DNA of 5,984 nucleotides, taken from assembly GCA_030527765.1 (NCBI GenBank), contig JAUNAE010000072.1, positions 4,813 to 10,796 of the forward strand, read 5' to 3'. Shown here piece by piece: positions 1-5,984 of this stretch; the stretch's first letter is position 1, and every line of letters begins with the position of its first letter. Source of the DNA: Eubacteriales bacterium. Its GTDB lineage: Bacteria > Bacillota_A > Clostridia > Lachnospirales > Lachnospiraceae. The notes beneath the pieces were generated by a model. That model saw nothing but the letters and a program-made list of their open reading frames with translations, was not told the origin of the DNA and did not search any database. The translations under genes and the position numbers were made by a program.

Positions 1-2
1 TA

Positions 3-806
3 CAGGATATCGCTACTGCAAAAGGTACAGAACTCGGATATGAAGTAAAATGCTTCTCACACGATGACGATGCATCTGCACAGCTGGAACTTTTCGAGGC
101 AGCAATCGCAGATAAGGCAGCAGCAATCGTTTGTGACAACGCAGGTGCAGATGCTTCTATCGAGGCAGTTCAGAAAGCATATGATGCAGGAATCCCGACC
201 TTCCTTGTTGACCGTGAGATCAACGAGAGCGGAATCGCAGTTGCTCAGCTGGTAGCAGATAATGCTCAGGGTGCAGCAGCAATCGCTGAGGCATGGGTTG
301 AGGCTATGAACTACGAAGGAAAATACGCAGAGCTTCTTGGACTGGAGTCCGATACAAACTGCCAGGTTCGTTCCGAGAACTTCCACTCTGTAATTGATGA
401 GTATGAAGGACTTGAGATGGTTGCTCAGCAGTCCGCAAACTGGGATCAGACTCTTGCATATGAGAAAGCAGAGGCTATTCTTCAGTCCAATCCGGAAATC
501 ACCGGTATCATCTGTGGTAATGACACAATGGCGTGTGGTGCAGTTCAGGCATGTGTAGATGCAGGCCGTGACGACATTAAGATCATCGGTGTAGATGGAT
601 CTGATGATGCAGCAAACTACATCAAATCCGGCGAGATGGTTGGAACAGCTCTTCAGCAGATCGCTAAGATCACTGAGATGGCAGTTGAGCAGGCAGATGC
701 ATATCTGAACGGAACTGCTCCGGAAGAAGAGAAACAGCTTGTTCCTTGTATCGCAATCACTTCTGAGAACGTTGACAATCTGTCTGGATTTGTTTTCACA
801 GAATAA
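3..806 (+). CDS. Sugar ABC transporter substrate-binding protein, RbsB-like (partial, 5' end missing)
   Basis: Extracellular solute-binding component of a CUT2 sugar importer (periplasmic-binding-protein type I fold, Peripla_BP_4). The frame is open from base 3; 267 residues are visible. Comparison with remembered E. coli RbsB suggests that the signal peptide and about 20 mature residues lie off the left edge. Positions matching RbsB ribose contacts can be seen, in fragment numbering: Asp70-Arg71 (after IPTFLV), Arg123 (in NCQVRSENF), Trp147 where RbsB has Phe, Asn173-Asp174 (GNDTMACGA), Asp198 (IIGVDGS) and Gln218 or Gln219 (GTALQQI). This supports a pentose- or polyol-like ligand, but the substrate is not determined. 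Seven cysteines are present, unusual for an exported protein. Ile codons are 18 ATC to 3 ATT, suggesting high expression. It is the first visible gene of the importer operon; its promoter is outside the window. Confidence 0.93.
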   Translation, partial: QDIATAKGTELGYEVKCFSHDDDASAQLELFEAAIADKAAAIVCDNAGADASIEAVQKAYDAGIPTFLVDREINESGIAVAQLVADNAQGAAAIAEAWVEAMNYEGKYAELLGLESDTNCQVRSENFHSVIDEYEGLEMVAQQSANWDQTLAYEKAEAILQSNPEITGIICGNDTMACGAVQACVDAGRDDIKIIGVDGSDDAANYIKSGEMVGTALQQIAKITEMAVEQADAYLNGTAPEEEKQLVPCIAITSENVDNLSGFVFTE

Positions 807-820
807 TTCATTAGAAATTT

Positions 821-841
821 AACCGAATAACTGATTCGGTT
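821..841 (+). repeat. Inverted repeat / small RNA hairpin after the binding-protein gene
   Basis: AACCGAAT (821-828) and ATTCGGTT (834-841) are perfect 8-base complements around a 5-base loop, AACTG. It begins 15 bases after the binding-protein stop codon. No T-tract follows, so it does not look like an intrinsic terminator. It is the first of three hairpins in this gap and may act as a 3' end stabiliser. Confidence 0.55.
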
Positions 842-858
842 ACTCGCAAGGAGCAAAG

Positions 859-875
859 CGGATTGCAAGAATCCG
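859..875 (+). repeat. Small inverted repeat, second of three in the gap
   Basis: CGGATT (859-864) and AATCCG (870-875) are complementary over 6 bases with the loop GCAAG. It is short and has no T-tract. Its support comes mainly from lying in series with the hairpins at 821-841 and 891-922; alone it could be chance. Confidence 0.35.
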
Positions 876-890
876 ATTGATTGTAAAATC

Positions 891-922
891 TAGAGAGGCG
901 GTGCATATGCGCCGCCTCTCTA
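891..922 (+). promoter_or_regulatory. Strong intercistronic stem-loop without T-tract, probable mRNA processing/stability element
   Basis: Bases 891-901 (TAGAGAGGCGG) are perfectly complementary to 912-922. Pairing continues inward through one G-U pair (902/911) and two more pairs, giving a stem of about 14 base pairs with an ATAT loop (905-908). The sequence after it is AATTCAAAAG, not a T-run, so full intrinsic termination is unlikely. Strong hairpins placed just after binding-protein genes in importer operons are known to protect the upstream mRNA and lower downstream expression. That role is inferred here from position and structure. Because the repeat is nearly symmetric at DNA level, a protein operator is a less likely alternative. 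Confidence 0.6.
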
Positions 923-974
923 ATTCAAAAGAGAGCAGAGAAAATTTCGACAGAGATTTCTTTGTATGGAACAT

Positions 975-980
975 GAGGAG
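975..980 (+). promoter_or_regulatory. Ribosome binding site deciding the start of the DUF2291 gene
   Basis: GAGGAG at 975-980 is a strong Shine-Dalgarno match. Two in-frame ATG codons follow, at 984 (3-base spacer, too close) and 990 (9-base spacer, near ideal). This favours 990 as the main start. Confidence 0.7.
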
Positions 981-989
981 TAGATGAAT

Positions 990-1577
990 ATGAAAAAAAG
1001 AGCAATTCTCGCAGCGATTACCCTCTCTGCAGTATGTACGATGACCGGATGTGGTATTGTGAAAGTCGTTCCGATTGGTCAGGAGAGCACATACACCGGA
1101 GAAAAATCATTCGATTCAAGCGAAGCATCCAGCAACGACTGGGAGCAGGTAGTCCAGGATATTACAGATAAGAGTACGGCACTGGATGAGCTTGTAAAAT
1201 CTGACGATGGAATTTCCTCTACAGGTTCTGCCGTTTCCGGTACGGCCACTGTTGTAGAGTTTAATACAGATACCCCGAAATATTTTCTTCTTGTTGAGAT
1301 GGATGGAGTGGACAAAGAGATCAAGATTCAGGCCGGTGGTGTTTATTCCGGAACCGCTGTCCGTGACGTACAGGCGTTGAAAGGTTTTGAAGACTTTACA
1401 AACCAGACAGAATGGTCTCAGTATGCAAAAGCCCTGAACAAAGAAGTGGATGCACAGGTTGTAAGTGCACTTGGTCTTGACGAAAGTGCTGCCGGCAAGA
1501 AAGTAACCTTCGTAGGAGCTGCAGTGCAGTCCGGAGATACTATTACCATTACTCCGGTATCCTTAAGCCTGGAATAA
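990..1577 (+). CDS. DUF2291 family predicted lipoprotein
   Basis: Predicted membrane-anchored extracellular lipoprotein of 195 residues with no established function. The N-terminus has a KKR charged start, a hydrophobic stretch and a lipobox-like MTGC with Cys21 as the lipidation site; Met at -3 is slightly atypical. The mature part begins CGIVKVVPIG. Recognisable family signatures are the N-terminal VPIG segment, NDWEQV (49-54), IQAGGVYSGTAVRD (113-126) and FEDFTNQTEW (133-142). The central strand-rich part (about 83-126) reads like a small beta-barrel or OB-like domain, which is only an inference. DUF2291 genes are known neighbours of CUT2 sugar transporter genes, and here the gene lies between the binding protein and the ATPase, 15 bases upstream of the latter. 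An accessory role in substrate capture or transporter assembly fits but is unproven. An alternative start at 984 adds two residues. Confidence 0.85.
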   Translation: MKKRAILAAITLSAVCTMTGCGIVKVVPIGQESTYTGEKSFDSSEASSNDWEQVVQDITDKSTALDELVKSDDGISSTGSAVSGTATVVEFNTDTPKYFLLVEMDGVDKEIKIQAGGVYSGTAVRDVQALKGFEDFTNQTEWSQYAKALNKEVDAQVVSALGLDESAAGKKVTFVGAAVQSGDTITITPVSLSLE

Positions 1578-1592
1578 AAGAGGTGAGTTCGT

Positions 1593-3131
1593 ATGTTTGA
1601 CAATCCAAATGTAGTTCTTCATTGCGAAAAAATTGATAAAATCTATCCCGGTACAAAAGCGCTGGATCAGGTTTCTTTTGATCTTCTCAAAGGAAAAGTC
1701 AATGTTTTGATTGGAGAGAATGGTGCCGGAAAATCAACTCTTATGAAGATGATCGCCGGTATTGAGCAGCCTTCTGCAGGAACCATGTATATGGATGGTG
1801 AAGAAGTATACTTCAAAGATACTAATGCAGCAAGAGCGAAGGGAATTGGAATCATTCATCAGGAGTTGAGTCTTTTCCCGAATATGACTGTATATCAGAA
1901 TATTTTCATTGGGCATGAACACAAGAAAGGTCTTTTCCTGGATGATCGTGCGCATCAGGCGGGAGCTGCCAAGATTTTGAAACGTCTGGAACATGAGATT
2001 CCGCCGGATACTATGGTCGGTGATCTTCGTGTAGGACAACAGCAGATGGTAGAGATTGCCCGAAATCTGATTCAGGATGATCTGAGAGTTCTGATCATGG
2101 ATGAGCCGACATCTTCTCTTTCTGCAGCAGAGGTTCGAGTTCTGTTCAAAATCATGAGAGAGCTTCTGGAAGCCGGAATTTCCATCGTTTATATTTCTCA
2201 CCGACTGGAAGAGATTATGGAGATCGGAGATCACGTAACCATTCTTCGAGATGGAAAATACGTGGCAGATGCAGATGTTAAGGATATTGAGCTTAGCTGG
2301 ATCGTTGAGAATATGGTTGGTAAGAATACCCAGTATCATCGTTTTGAGCGAAGCATTGATCTTGACAAAGCAGAAAAAATTCTGGAAATTAAGCACATGC
2401 ACCTTCCGAAAAAAGGCGGCGGCTGGCTTCTGGATGATGTAAATATGTATCTGAAAAAGGGAGAAGTGCTTGGAATTTACGGTCTTCTCGGTGCAGGTCG
2501 AAGTGAGCTGTTTGAGTGTCTCATGGGAATGCATCCGGAGCATACGGGAGAGGTTGTTTTTGAAGGAAAACCTCTCAAGATCAAGAGTATCTCCCAGCAG
2601 ATTAAGAATGGTTTTGTTCTTGTTCCGGAGGATCGTCAGCGTCAGGGTCTGATACAGACACTTGATATCTGTAAGAATACTTCGATTGCATCCATGGGCA
2701 AATATCTGAAGGCAGGAATTCTGAATGACAAGCAAGAGTCGAAGTCTGTTGATGAGCAGATTGAAGAGCTGCATATCAAAGTAGCGGACAAGAAACTTCC
2801 GATTCTGTCCCTCTCCGGTGGTAACCAGCAGAAAGTTGTTATTGCAAAAGGTCTTTTGACACAGCCGACAATTCTGCTTTTGGATGAGCCTTCCAGAGGT
2901 ATCGATATTGGTGCAAAGACAGAGGTCTTTGAAATTATCCATGAATTATCAGAAAAGGGACTTTCCATTATCGTCATTTCATCAGAGCTGAAGGAGATTA
3001 TGGCGATTGCGGATCGTATTTATGTCCTGTCTAATGGAAAATGCACAGGAGAACTTGCAGGAGATGAGATTACGGAGGATTCTCTTGTAAGAACGTCTTA
3101 CGCCGGACTTGGAACCGGTGCAGGGGCTTAA
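1593..3131 (+). CDS. Sugar ABC transporter ATP-binding protein, RbsA/MglA-like, two nucleotide-binding domains
   Basis: Cytosolic ATPase of 512 residues, a normal length for the RbsA/MglA/XylG family, that powers import through the permease encoded next. Domain 1 has Walker A GENGAGKST (41-49), Q-loop HQE (89-91), signature LRVGQQQ (145-151), Walker B VLIMDEP (166-172) and switch His203. Domain 2 has the degenerate Walker A GLLGAGRSE (297-305, Arg303 in place of Lys), a textbook signature LSGGNQQK (407-414), Walker B ILLLDEPSRG (427-436) and SSE (463-465) in place of a switch His. This asymmetry is normal for the family and means one of the two ATP sites is atypical. The start at 1593 is supported by AAAGAGGTGA at 1577-1586. 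The gene lies 15 bases after the DUF2291 gene and 20 before the permease gene. The substrate cannot be told from this subunit. Confidence 0.95.
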   Translation: MFDNPNVVLHCEKIDKIYPGTKALDQVSFDLLKGKVNVLIGENGAGKSTLMKMIAGIEQPSAGTMYMDGEEVYFKDTNAARAKGIGIIHQELSLFPNMTVYQNIFIGHEHKKGLFLDDRAHQAGAAKILKRLEHEIPPDTMVGDLRVGQQQMVEIARNLIQDDLRVLIMDEPTSSLSAAEVRVLFKIMRELLEAGISIVYISHRLEEIMEIGDHVTILRDGKYVADADVKDIELSWIVENMVGKNTQYHRFERSIDLDKAEKILEIKHMHLPKKGGGWLLDDVNMYLKKGEVLGIYGLLGAGRSELFECLMGMHPEHTGEVVFEGKPLKIKSISQQIKNGFVLVPEDRQRQGLIQTLDICKNTSIASMGKYLKAGILNDKQESKSVDEQIEELHIKVADKKLPILSLSGGNQQKVVIAKGLLTQPTILLLDEPSRGIDIGAKTEVFEIIHELSEKGLSIIVISSELKEIMAIADRIYVLSNGKCTGELAGDEITEDSLVRTSYAGLGTGAGA

Positions 3132-3151
3132 AGGAAGGAGCAGATCATTCA

Positions 3152-4195
3152 ATGAAATCAAAATCTAATAATTTTAACGGCATTATGATGACGATTCTGA
3201 AAGGAAGAACCTTTATCGTTCTGATACTTCTGGTTATCTTCTTCAGCATCGCAAAAGACAATTTCCTGTCACCGGCAACCATGACAATGATTGCAAAACA
3301 CGTCGCACTGTATGGTATTCTCGGTCTTGGTATGACATTTGTTATCATCACAGGTGGTATTGACCTGTCTGTAGGTTCCGTAGTCGGACTCATCGGTATG
3401 CTTGCCGGTGGACTGATTCAGGAAGGTCTGACTTTGAATTTTGCAGGAGTGACACTGTATTTCAGCGTACCGATGATTGTGATTCTTATGCTGATTATCG
3501 GCTGTCTGATCGGTGCGGTAAACGGTCTGATCGTTACAAAGCTGAACGTTGCGCCATTCATCGCAACTCTTGGTACCATGTATATCTGCCGTGGTTTCGC
3601 AAACCTTCGTTCCGGCGGAGCAACATTCTCCAGCATTGGTGGTTTTGAGGGTCTTGGAAATACCGGATTCAAAACACTTGGAAGCAACATCCTGAAGATT
3701 CCGGCGGGTGTTTATGTATTTGCAGTACTTGCCATCATTTCTATCGTTCTTCTGAAAAAGACCTCCTTTGGATGGTATACACTGGCAGTTGGCGGAAATG
3801 AGAAATCCGCACGTCTCTCCGGTATCAAAGCAGATAAGATCAAAATTCTTGTTTACATGATCTCAGGTTTTTGCGCAGCATGGGTTGGTATGATCAACAC
3901 AGCACAGCTGTCTGCAGCACATCCGGCATCCGGTGATGGATGGGAAATGAACGCAATCGCAGCAACCGTACTTGGAGGAACTTCTATGGCCGGTGGTTCC
4001 GGAACGATTCTCGGAACCGTAGTCGGTGCATTCGTTATTGGTGTCATCAATGACGGTATGACCATGTGTGGTGTATCTGAATTCTGGCAAAAAGTTATTC
4101 GTGGTCTTGTTATTATTCTTGCGGTAGTCATCGACCAGACACAGAGAAATCTGCAGGCAAAAATGGCTCTTCAGGCAAGAAACGAGAGCAAATAA
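3152..4195 (+). CDS. Sugar ABC transporter permease, RbsC-like
   Basis: Integral membrane channel subunit of the importer, 347 residues, of the BPD_transp_2 (RbsC/LivH) family; it is expected to act as a homodimer. The polytopic sequence has hydrophobic segments at about 20-33, 50-66, 73-90, 105-128, 135-150, 186-201, 231-250, 266-300 and 315-328. Family hallmarks are ITGGIDLSVGS (66-76), NGLIVTKLNVAPFIATLGTM (124-143), the ARLSGIK segment facing the ATPase (220-226) and VLGGTSMAGGSGT (273-285). The cytosolic N-terminus (MKSKSNN) and the Gln/Lys/Arg-rich C-terminus are short. AAGGAAGGAG at 3131-3140, overlapping the ATPase stop codon, supplies the ribosome binding site. This is the last gene of the operon, followed 21 bases later by a terminator. 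It is slightly longer than E. coli RbsC (321), with extra residues at both ends. Confidence 0.95.
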   Translation: MKSKSNNFNGIMMTILKGRTFIVLILLVIFFSIAKDNFLSPATMTMIAKHVALYGILGLGMTFVIITGGIDLSVGSVVGLIGMLAGGLIQEGLTLNFAGVTLYFSVPMIVILMLIIGCLIGAVNGLIVTKLNVAPFIATLGTMYICRGFANLRSGGATFSSIGGFEGLGNTGFKTLGSNILKIPAGVYVFAVLAIISIVLLKKTSFGWYTLAVGGNEKSARLSGIKADKIKILVYMISGFCAAWVGMINTAQLSAAHPASGDGWEMNAIAATVLGGTSMAGGSGTILGTVVGAFVIGVINDGMTMCGVSEFWQKVIRGLVIILAVVIDQTQRNLQAKMALQARNESK

Positions 4196-4216
4196 AATAT
4201 TTATTGTAATTTCCAG

Positions 4217-4246
4217 CAGGACTGTCCGTGGGCAGTCCTGTTTTTT
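4217..4246 (+). terminator. Intrinsic terminator of the sugar importer operon
   Basis: CAGGACTGTC (4217-4226) pairs with GGCAGTCCTG (4231-4240) to give a 10-base-pair stem with one G-U pair and a CGTG loop. Six T residues follow directly (4241-4246). It lies 21 bases after the permease stop codon and is a classical Rho-independent terminator. Confidence 0.92.
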
Positions 4247-4274
4247 CTGTTTATGGCTAAGTGAGTTACAGTCC

Positions 4275-4301
4275 GCCGGTGAAATGCAGCCGGTTTTTTT
4301 T
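4275..4301 (+). terminator. Possible second, weak terminator hairpin
   Basis: GCCGGT at 4275-4280 can pair with GCCGGT at 4289-4294 (four G-C pairs flanked by two G-U pairs, 8-base loop), followed by T residues to 4301. The stem is short, so it may only act as a backup to the strong terminator 30 bases upstream. Confidence 0.4.
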
Positions 4302-4352
4302 GTTGGATTCTCCCGGAAAGCCGGAATTTGTGTAACGAAATAGAGCATAATC

Positions 4353-4361
4353 TGTTATAAT
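4353..4361 (+). promoter_or_regulatory. Extended -10 promoter of the ABC-F gene
   Basis: TGTTATAAT contains a perfect TATAAT (4356-4361) preceded by the TGn extended -10 motif. No good -35 hexamer is seen at the usual 16-18 base spacing, which an extended -10 can tolerate. Transcription should start near 4368, leaving a leader of only about 30 bases with the ribosome binding site GAGG (4391-4394). A leader this short leaves no room for a translational attenuator of the kind found before many antibiotic-inducible ABC-F genes. Confidence 0.7.
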
Positions 4362-4399
4362 AGCGGAAGATTTATATTAAATAACAGAATGAGGTTGCT

Positions 4400-5984
4400 A
4401 TGATTGAAATAAAAAACTTAACTTACACAATCCCTGAAAAAGCTTTGTATAATAAAATCGATCTGAAGATCGAAGAACATCATCACTATGCATTTATCGG
4501 TACCAACGGTACAGGAAAGAGTACGCTGGTGGATATGATCCTTCATGAAGTAGAATATCTGTACACCGGGAAAATTCTCTACGATGATTCCTATAGAAAC
4601 ACACGACCGGGATATGTCAGCCAGTTTCTTGAAGAGGATACCGATAAGGAACAGACAGTATTTGACTATATCAGTCGAGAGTTCGTTGAATTGGATCAGA
4701 CAATTGAACAGCTCTGTGATCGAATGGCAACAGAAGAAGATCTGGATCGGGTTTTTCAGGAATATCAGGATGCTCTTGACCAGAAAGAGGCCATTGATGG
4801 AGACAACTATGTGACAAACATTAAGAAACAGCTGAAAATTGCCGGAATCGAGAATCTGGAACAGCATTCCCTGAAGGAACTCAGTGGAGGAGAATTTAAG
4901 CTGATTCAGGTTATTAAGGAGATGATGGTGTCTCCGAAGATTCTTTTTATGGATGAGCCGGATGTTTTTCTTGATTTTGACCACATCAATGCACTTGTGG
5001 AACTGATCAATTCCCACAAAGGAACGCTCCTGGTCATCACTCATAACCGCTACCTTCTGAATCACTGCTTTGACAGAATCATTCATCTGGAAGGATGTGA
5101 GATTCAGCAGTTTGAGGGATCTTATCCGGAATATCAGCTGGAACTTCTGAAAACAAAACTGGAAAACCAGGAAATTGTTGCAAAAGAAGAGGAAGAGATT
5201 GACAGACAGCAGGCAATTGTGAATACGATGCGCGCACAGGCAACGGCTATGGCCAATGCGTCTCTGGGAAGCCGTGTGCATGCAAGACAGACAATTGTAG
5301 ACCGTCTTCATGCAAGAAAAACAAAACTTCCGTTCCTGGAAATAAAAGAGCCGGAAACCACCTTTGTCGTAGAACATCCACTGGATGCTGAAGAGCCGGC
5401 ACTCAAACTTTCCGGATATGAGGCATCCTTCGAAGATCAGCTTCTGAAAGATGTGAATCTGGAAATTAAGGCCGGAGAGAAAGTTGCCATTATCGGTAAG
5501 AACGGCACCGGAAAATCTACGATTCTGAAGGATATCTGGAGCAAAGAGAAGACTTCCGTTCAGTTTCATGAGGAAGCAGAACCGGCATTGTTTTCTCAGA
5601 TGATTGATGACGAATCCGAGGAAAAAAGAACTCTTCTTGAAATAGTAGAGGAGTGTGGTTTTGATACACCAAAAGATGCTGCGGCATATCTTGAGAAGTA
5701 TGGATTCACCAGAGAAGAGATGGACAAACGTCCGGGAGAACTGTCCGGAGGAGAGAAAGATCTGTTTCAGATTGCCCGATTGGAAACAAAAAAGGCAAAC
5801 TTCCTGCTGCTTGACGAGCCGACAGGCCACCTGGATCTGTATGCCCAGATTGCACTGGAGAAGGCGATCAAACAGTATGAAGGCGGCATTCTCATGGTAT
5901 CTCATGATTTCTACCTGATTGCAAATTGCATGGATTATGTTCTTCTCGTGGAAAACCAGAATCTTCGAAGAATGAGTATCCGTC
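4400..5984 (+). CDS. ABC-F family ATP-binding protein (partial, 3' end missing)
   Basis: Cytosolic tandem ATPase with no membrane segments; 528 residues are visible and the frame is still open at the right edge. ABC-F proteins act on the ribosome as translation factors or antibiotic-protection proteins; which role applies here cannot be decided. Domain 1 has Walker A GTNGTGKST (34-42), an insertion of about 90-155 where the family's arm lies, signature LSGGE (161-165), Walker B ILFMDEP (181-187) and switch His215. A charged helical linker follows (about 243-310, EEEEIDRQQ). Domain 2 has Walker A GKNGTGKST (366-374), signature LSGGE (448-452), Walker B LLLDEP (469-474) and His502. Both catalytic Glu are present (186 and 473). 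Domain 1 deviates from the usual DEPTNHLD and SHD motifs, having DEPDVFLD and THN, so this is a divergent subfamily. The start is set by GAGG at 4391-4394. The gene has its own promoter, separate from the importer operon. Confidence 0.9.
   Translation, partial: MIEIKNLTYTIPEKALYNKIDLKIEEHHHYAFIGTNGTGKSTLVDMILHEVEYLYTGKILYDDSYRNTRPGYVSQFLEEDTDKEQTVFDYISREFVELDQTIEQLCDRMATEEDLDRVFQEYQDALDQKEAIDGDNYVTNIKKQLKIAGIENLEQHSLKELSGGEFKLIQVIKEMMVSPKILFMDEPDVFLDFDHINALVELINSHKGTLLVITHNRYLLNHCFDRIIHLEGCEIQQFEGSYPEYQLELLKTKLENQEIVAKEEEEIDRQQAIVNTMRAQATAMANASLGSRVHARQTIVDRLHARKTKLPFLEIKEPETTFVVEHPLDAEEPALKLSGYEASFEDQLLKDVNLEIKAGEKVAIIGKNGTGKSTILKDIWSKEKTSVQFHEEAEPALFSQMIDDESEEKRTLLEIVEECGFDTPKDAAAYLEKYGFTREEMDKRPGELSGGEKDLFQIARLETKKANFLLLDEPTGHLDLYAQIALEKAIKQYEGGILMVSHDFYLIANCMDYVLLVENQNLRRMSIR

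Noticed and set aside
947..975. Possible internal promoter before the DUF2291 gene (TCGACA, 5 of 6 to -35 consensus)
   Set aside because: No acceptable -10 hexamer lies 16-18 bases downstream; the best match, GAACAT, has only 3 of 6.
2479..2509. Second Walker A of the ATPase has Arg in place of the catalytic Lys (GLLGAGRSE)
   Set aside because: It looks like a broken motif, but this degeneracy is the normal state of the second domain in the RbsA/MglA family.
1734..2942. A 402-codon open frame on the minus strand opposite the ATPase gene
   Set aside because: No domain or credible ribosome site was recognised, and it is antisense to a clear RbsA-like gene. It is a shadow frame.
4313..4324. 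CCGG-AAAG-CCGG mini-hairpin upstream of the ABC-F promoter
   Set aside because: Only four base pairs and no T-tract; CCGG is self-complementary and common here, so chance is likely.
4265..4336. GTTACA and TGTAAC six-base inverted pair spanning the weak hairpin
   Set aside because: Six bases separated by 60 is too weak to claim a structure or a mobile-element end, and no target duplication is visible.
3863..4348. A 161-codon minus-strand frame covering the permease 3' end and the terminator region
   Set aside because: It runs through the operon terminator hairpin and has no recognisable protein features.
4418..5905. A 495-codon open frame on the minus strand opposite the ABC-F gene
   Set aside because: The product is rich in Phe, Cys, Leu and Ile with no recognisable domain, and it lies fully antisense to a gene with all ABC motifs. 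It results from codon bias in the real gene.
4400..5984. Reading the ABC-F protein as part of the sugar transporter
   Set aside because: It has two fused nucleotide-binding domains with an ABC-F-type linker, its own promoter, and a strong terminator between it and the importer operon.

Overview
The window looks like chromosomal DNA from a low-to-moderate GC anaerobic member of the Bacillota, most likely a Lachnospiraceae-type Clostridium relative. This is inferred from the strong AGGAGG-like ribosome binding sites, the GCA/GGA/CTG/CTT-rich codon use, the lipoprotein signal peptide style and the close intergenic spacing. The exact genus cannot be fixed from the sequence alone.

Bases 1-4246 hold one plus-strand operon for a CUT2 (ribose/galactose-type) carbohydrate ABC importer. 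Its genes are the 3' part of a solute-binding protein gene (cut by the left edge), a DUF2291 predicted lipoprotein, a two-domain RbsA-like ATPase and an RbsC-like permease. The operon closes with a strong intrinsic terminator at 4217-4246. The 183-base gap between the binding protein and the DUF2291 gene holds three successive inverted repeats. The last and strongest has no T-tract, so it is more likely an mRNA processing or stability element that lets the binding protein be made in excess than a full terminator. The other two gaps are 15 and 20 bases and each carries a good ribosome binding site.

Bases 4247-4399 are intergenic: a second weak hairpin with a T-run, then an extended -10 promoter. 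From 4400 to the right edge (cut) runs a plus-strand ABC-F protein gene, a cytosolic ATPase with two nucleotide-binding domains and no transmembrane part. It is an independent transcription unit, functionally unrelated to the importer as far as the sequence shows.

The binding protein captures a sugar outside the membrane, a permease dimer forms the channel, and the tandem ATPase powers import. The DUF2291 lipoprotein sits in the middle of the operon, has no assigned function, and is the most interesting protein here. No tRNA, rRNA, CRISPR array, insertion sequence or phage gene was seen. The region is mostly ordinary, and I found no convincing new multi-gene system.
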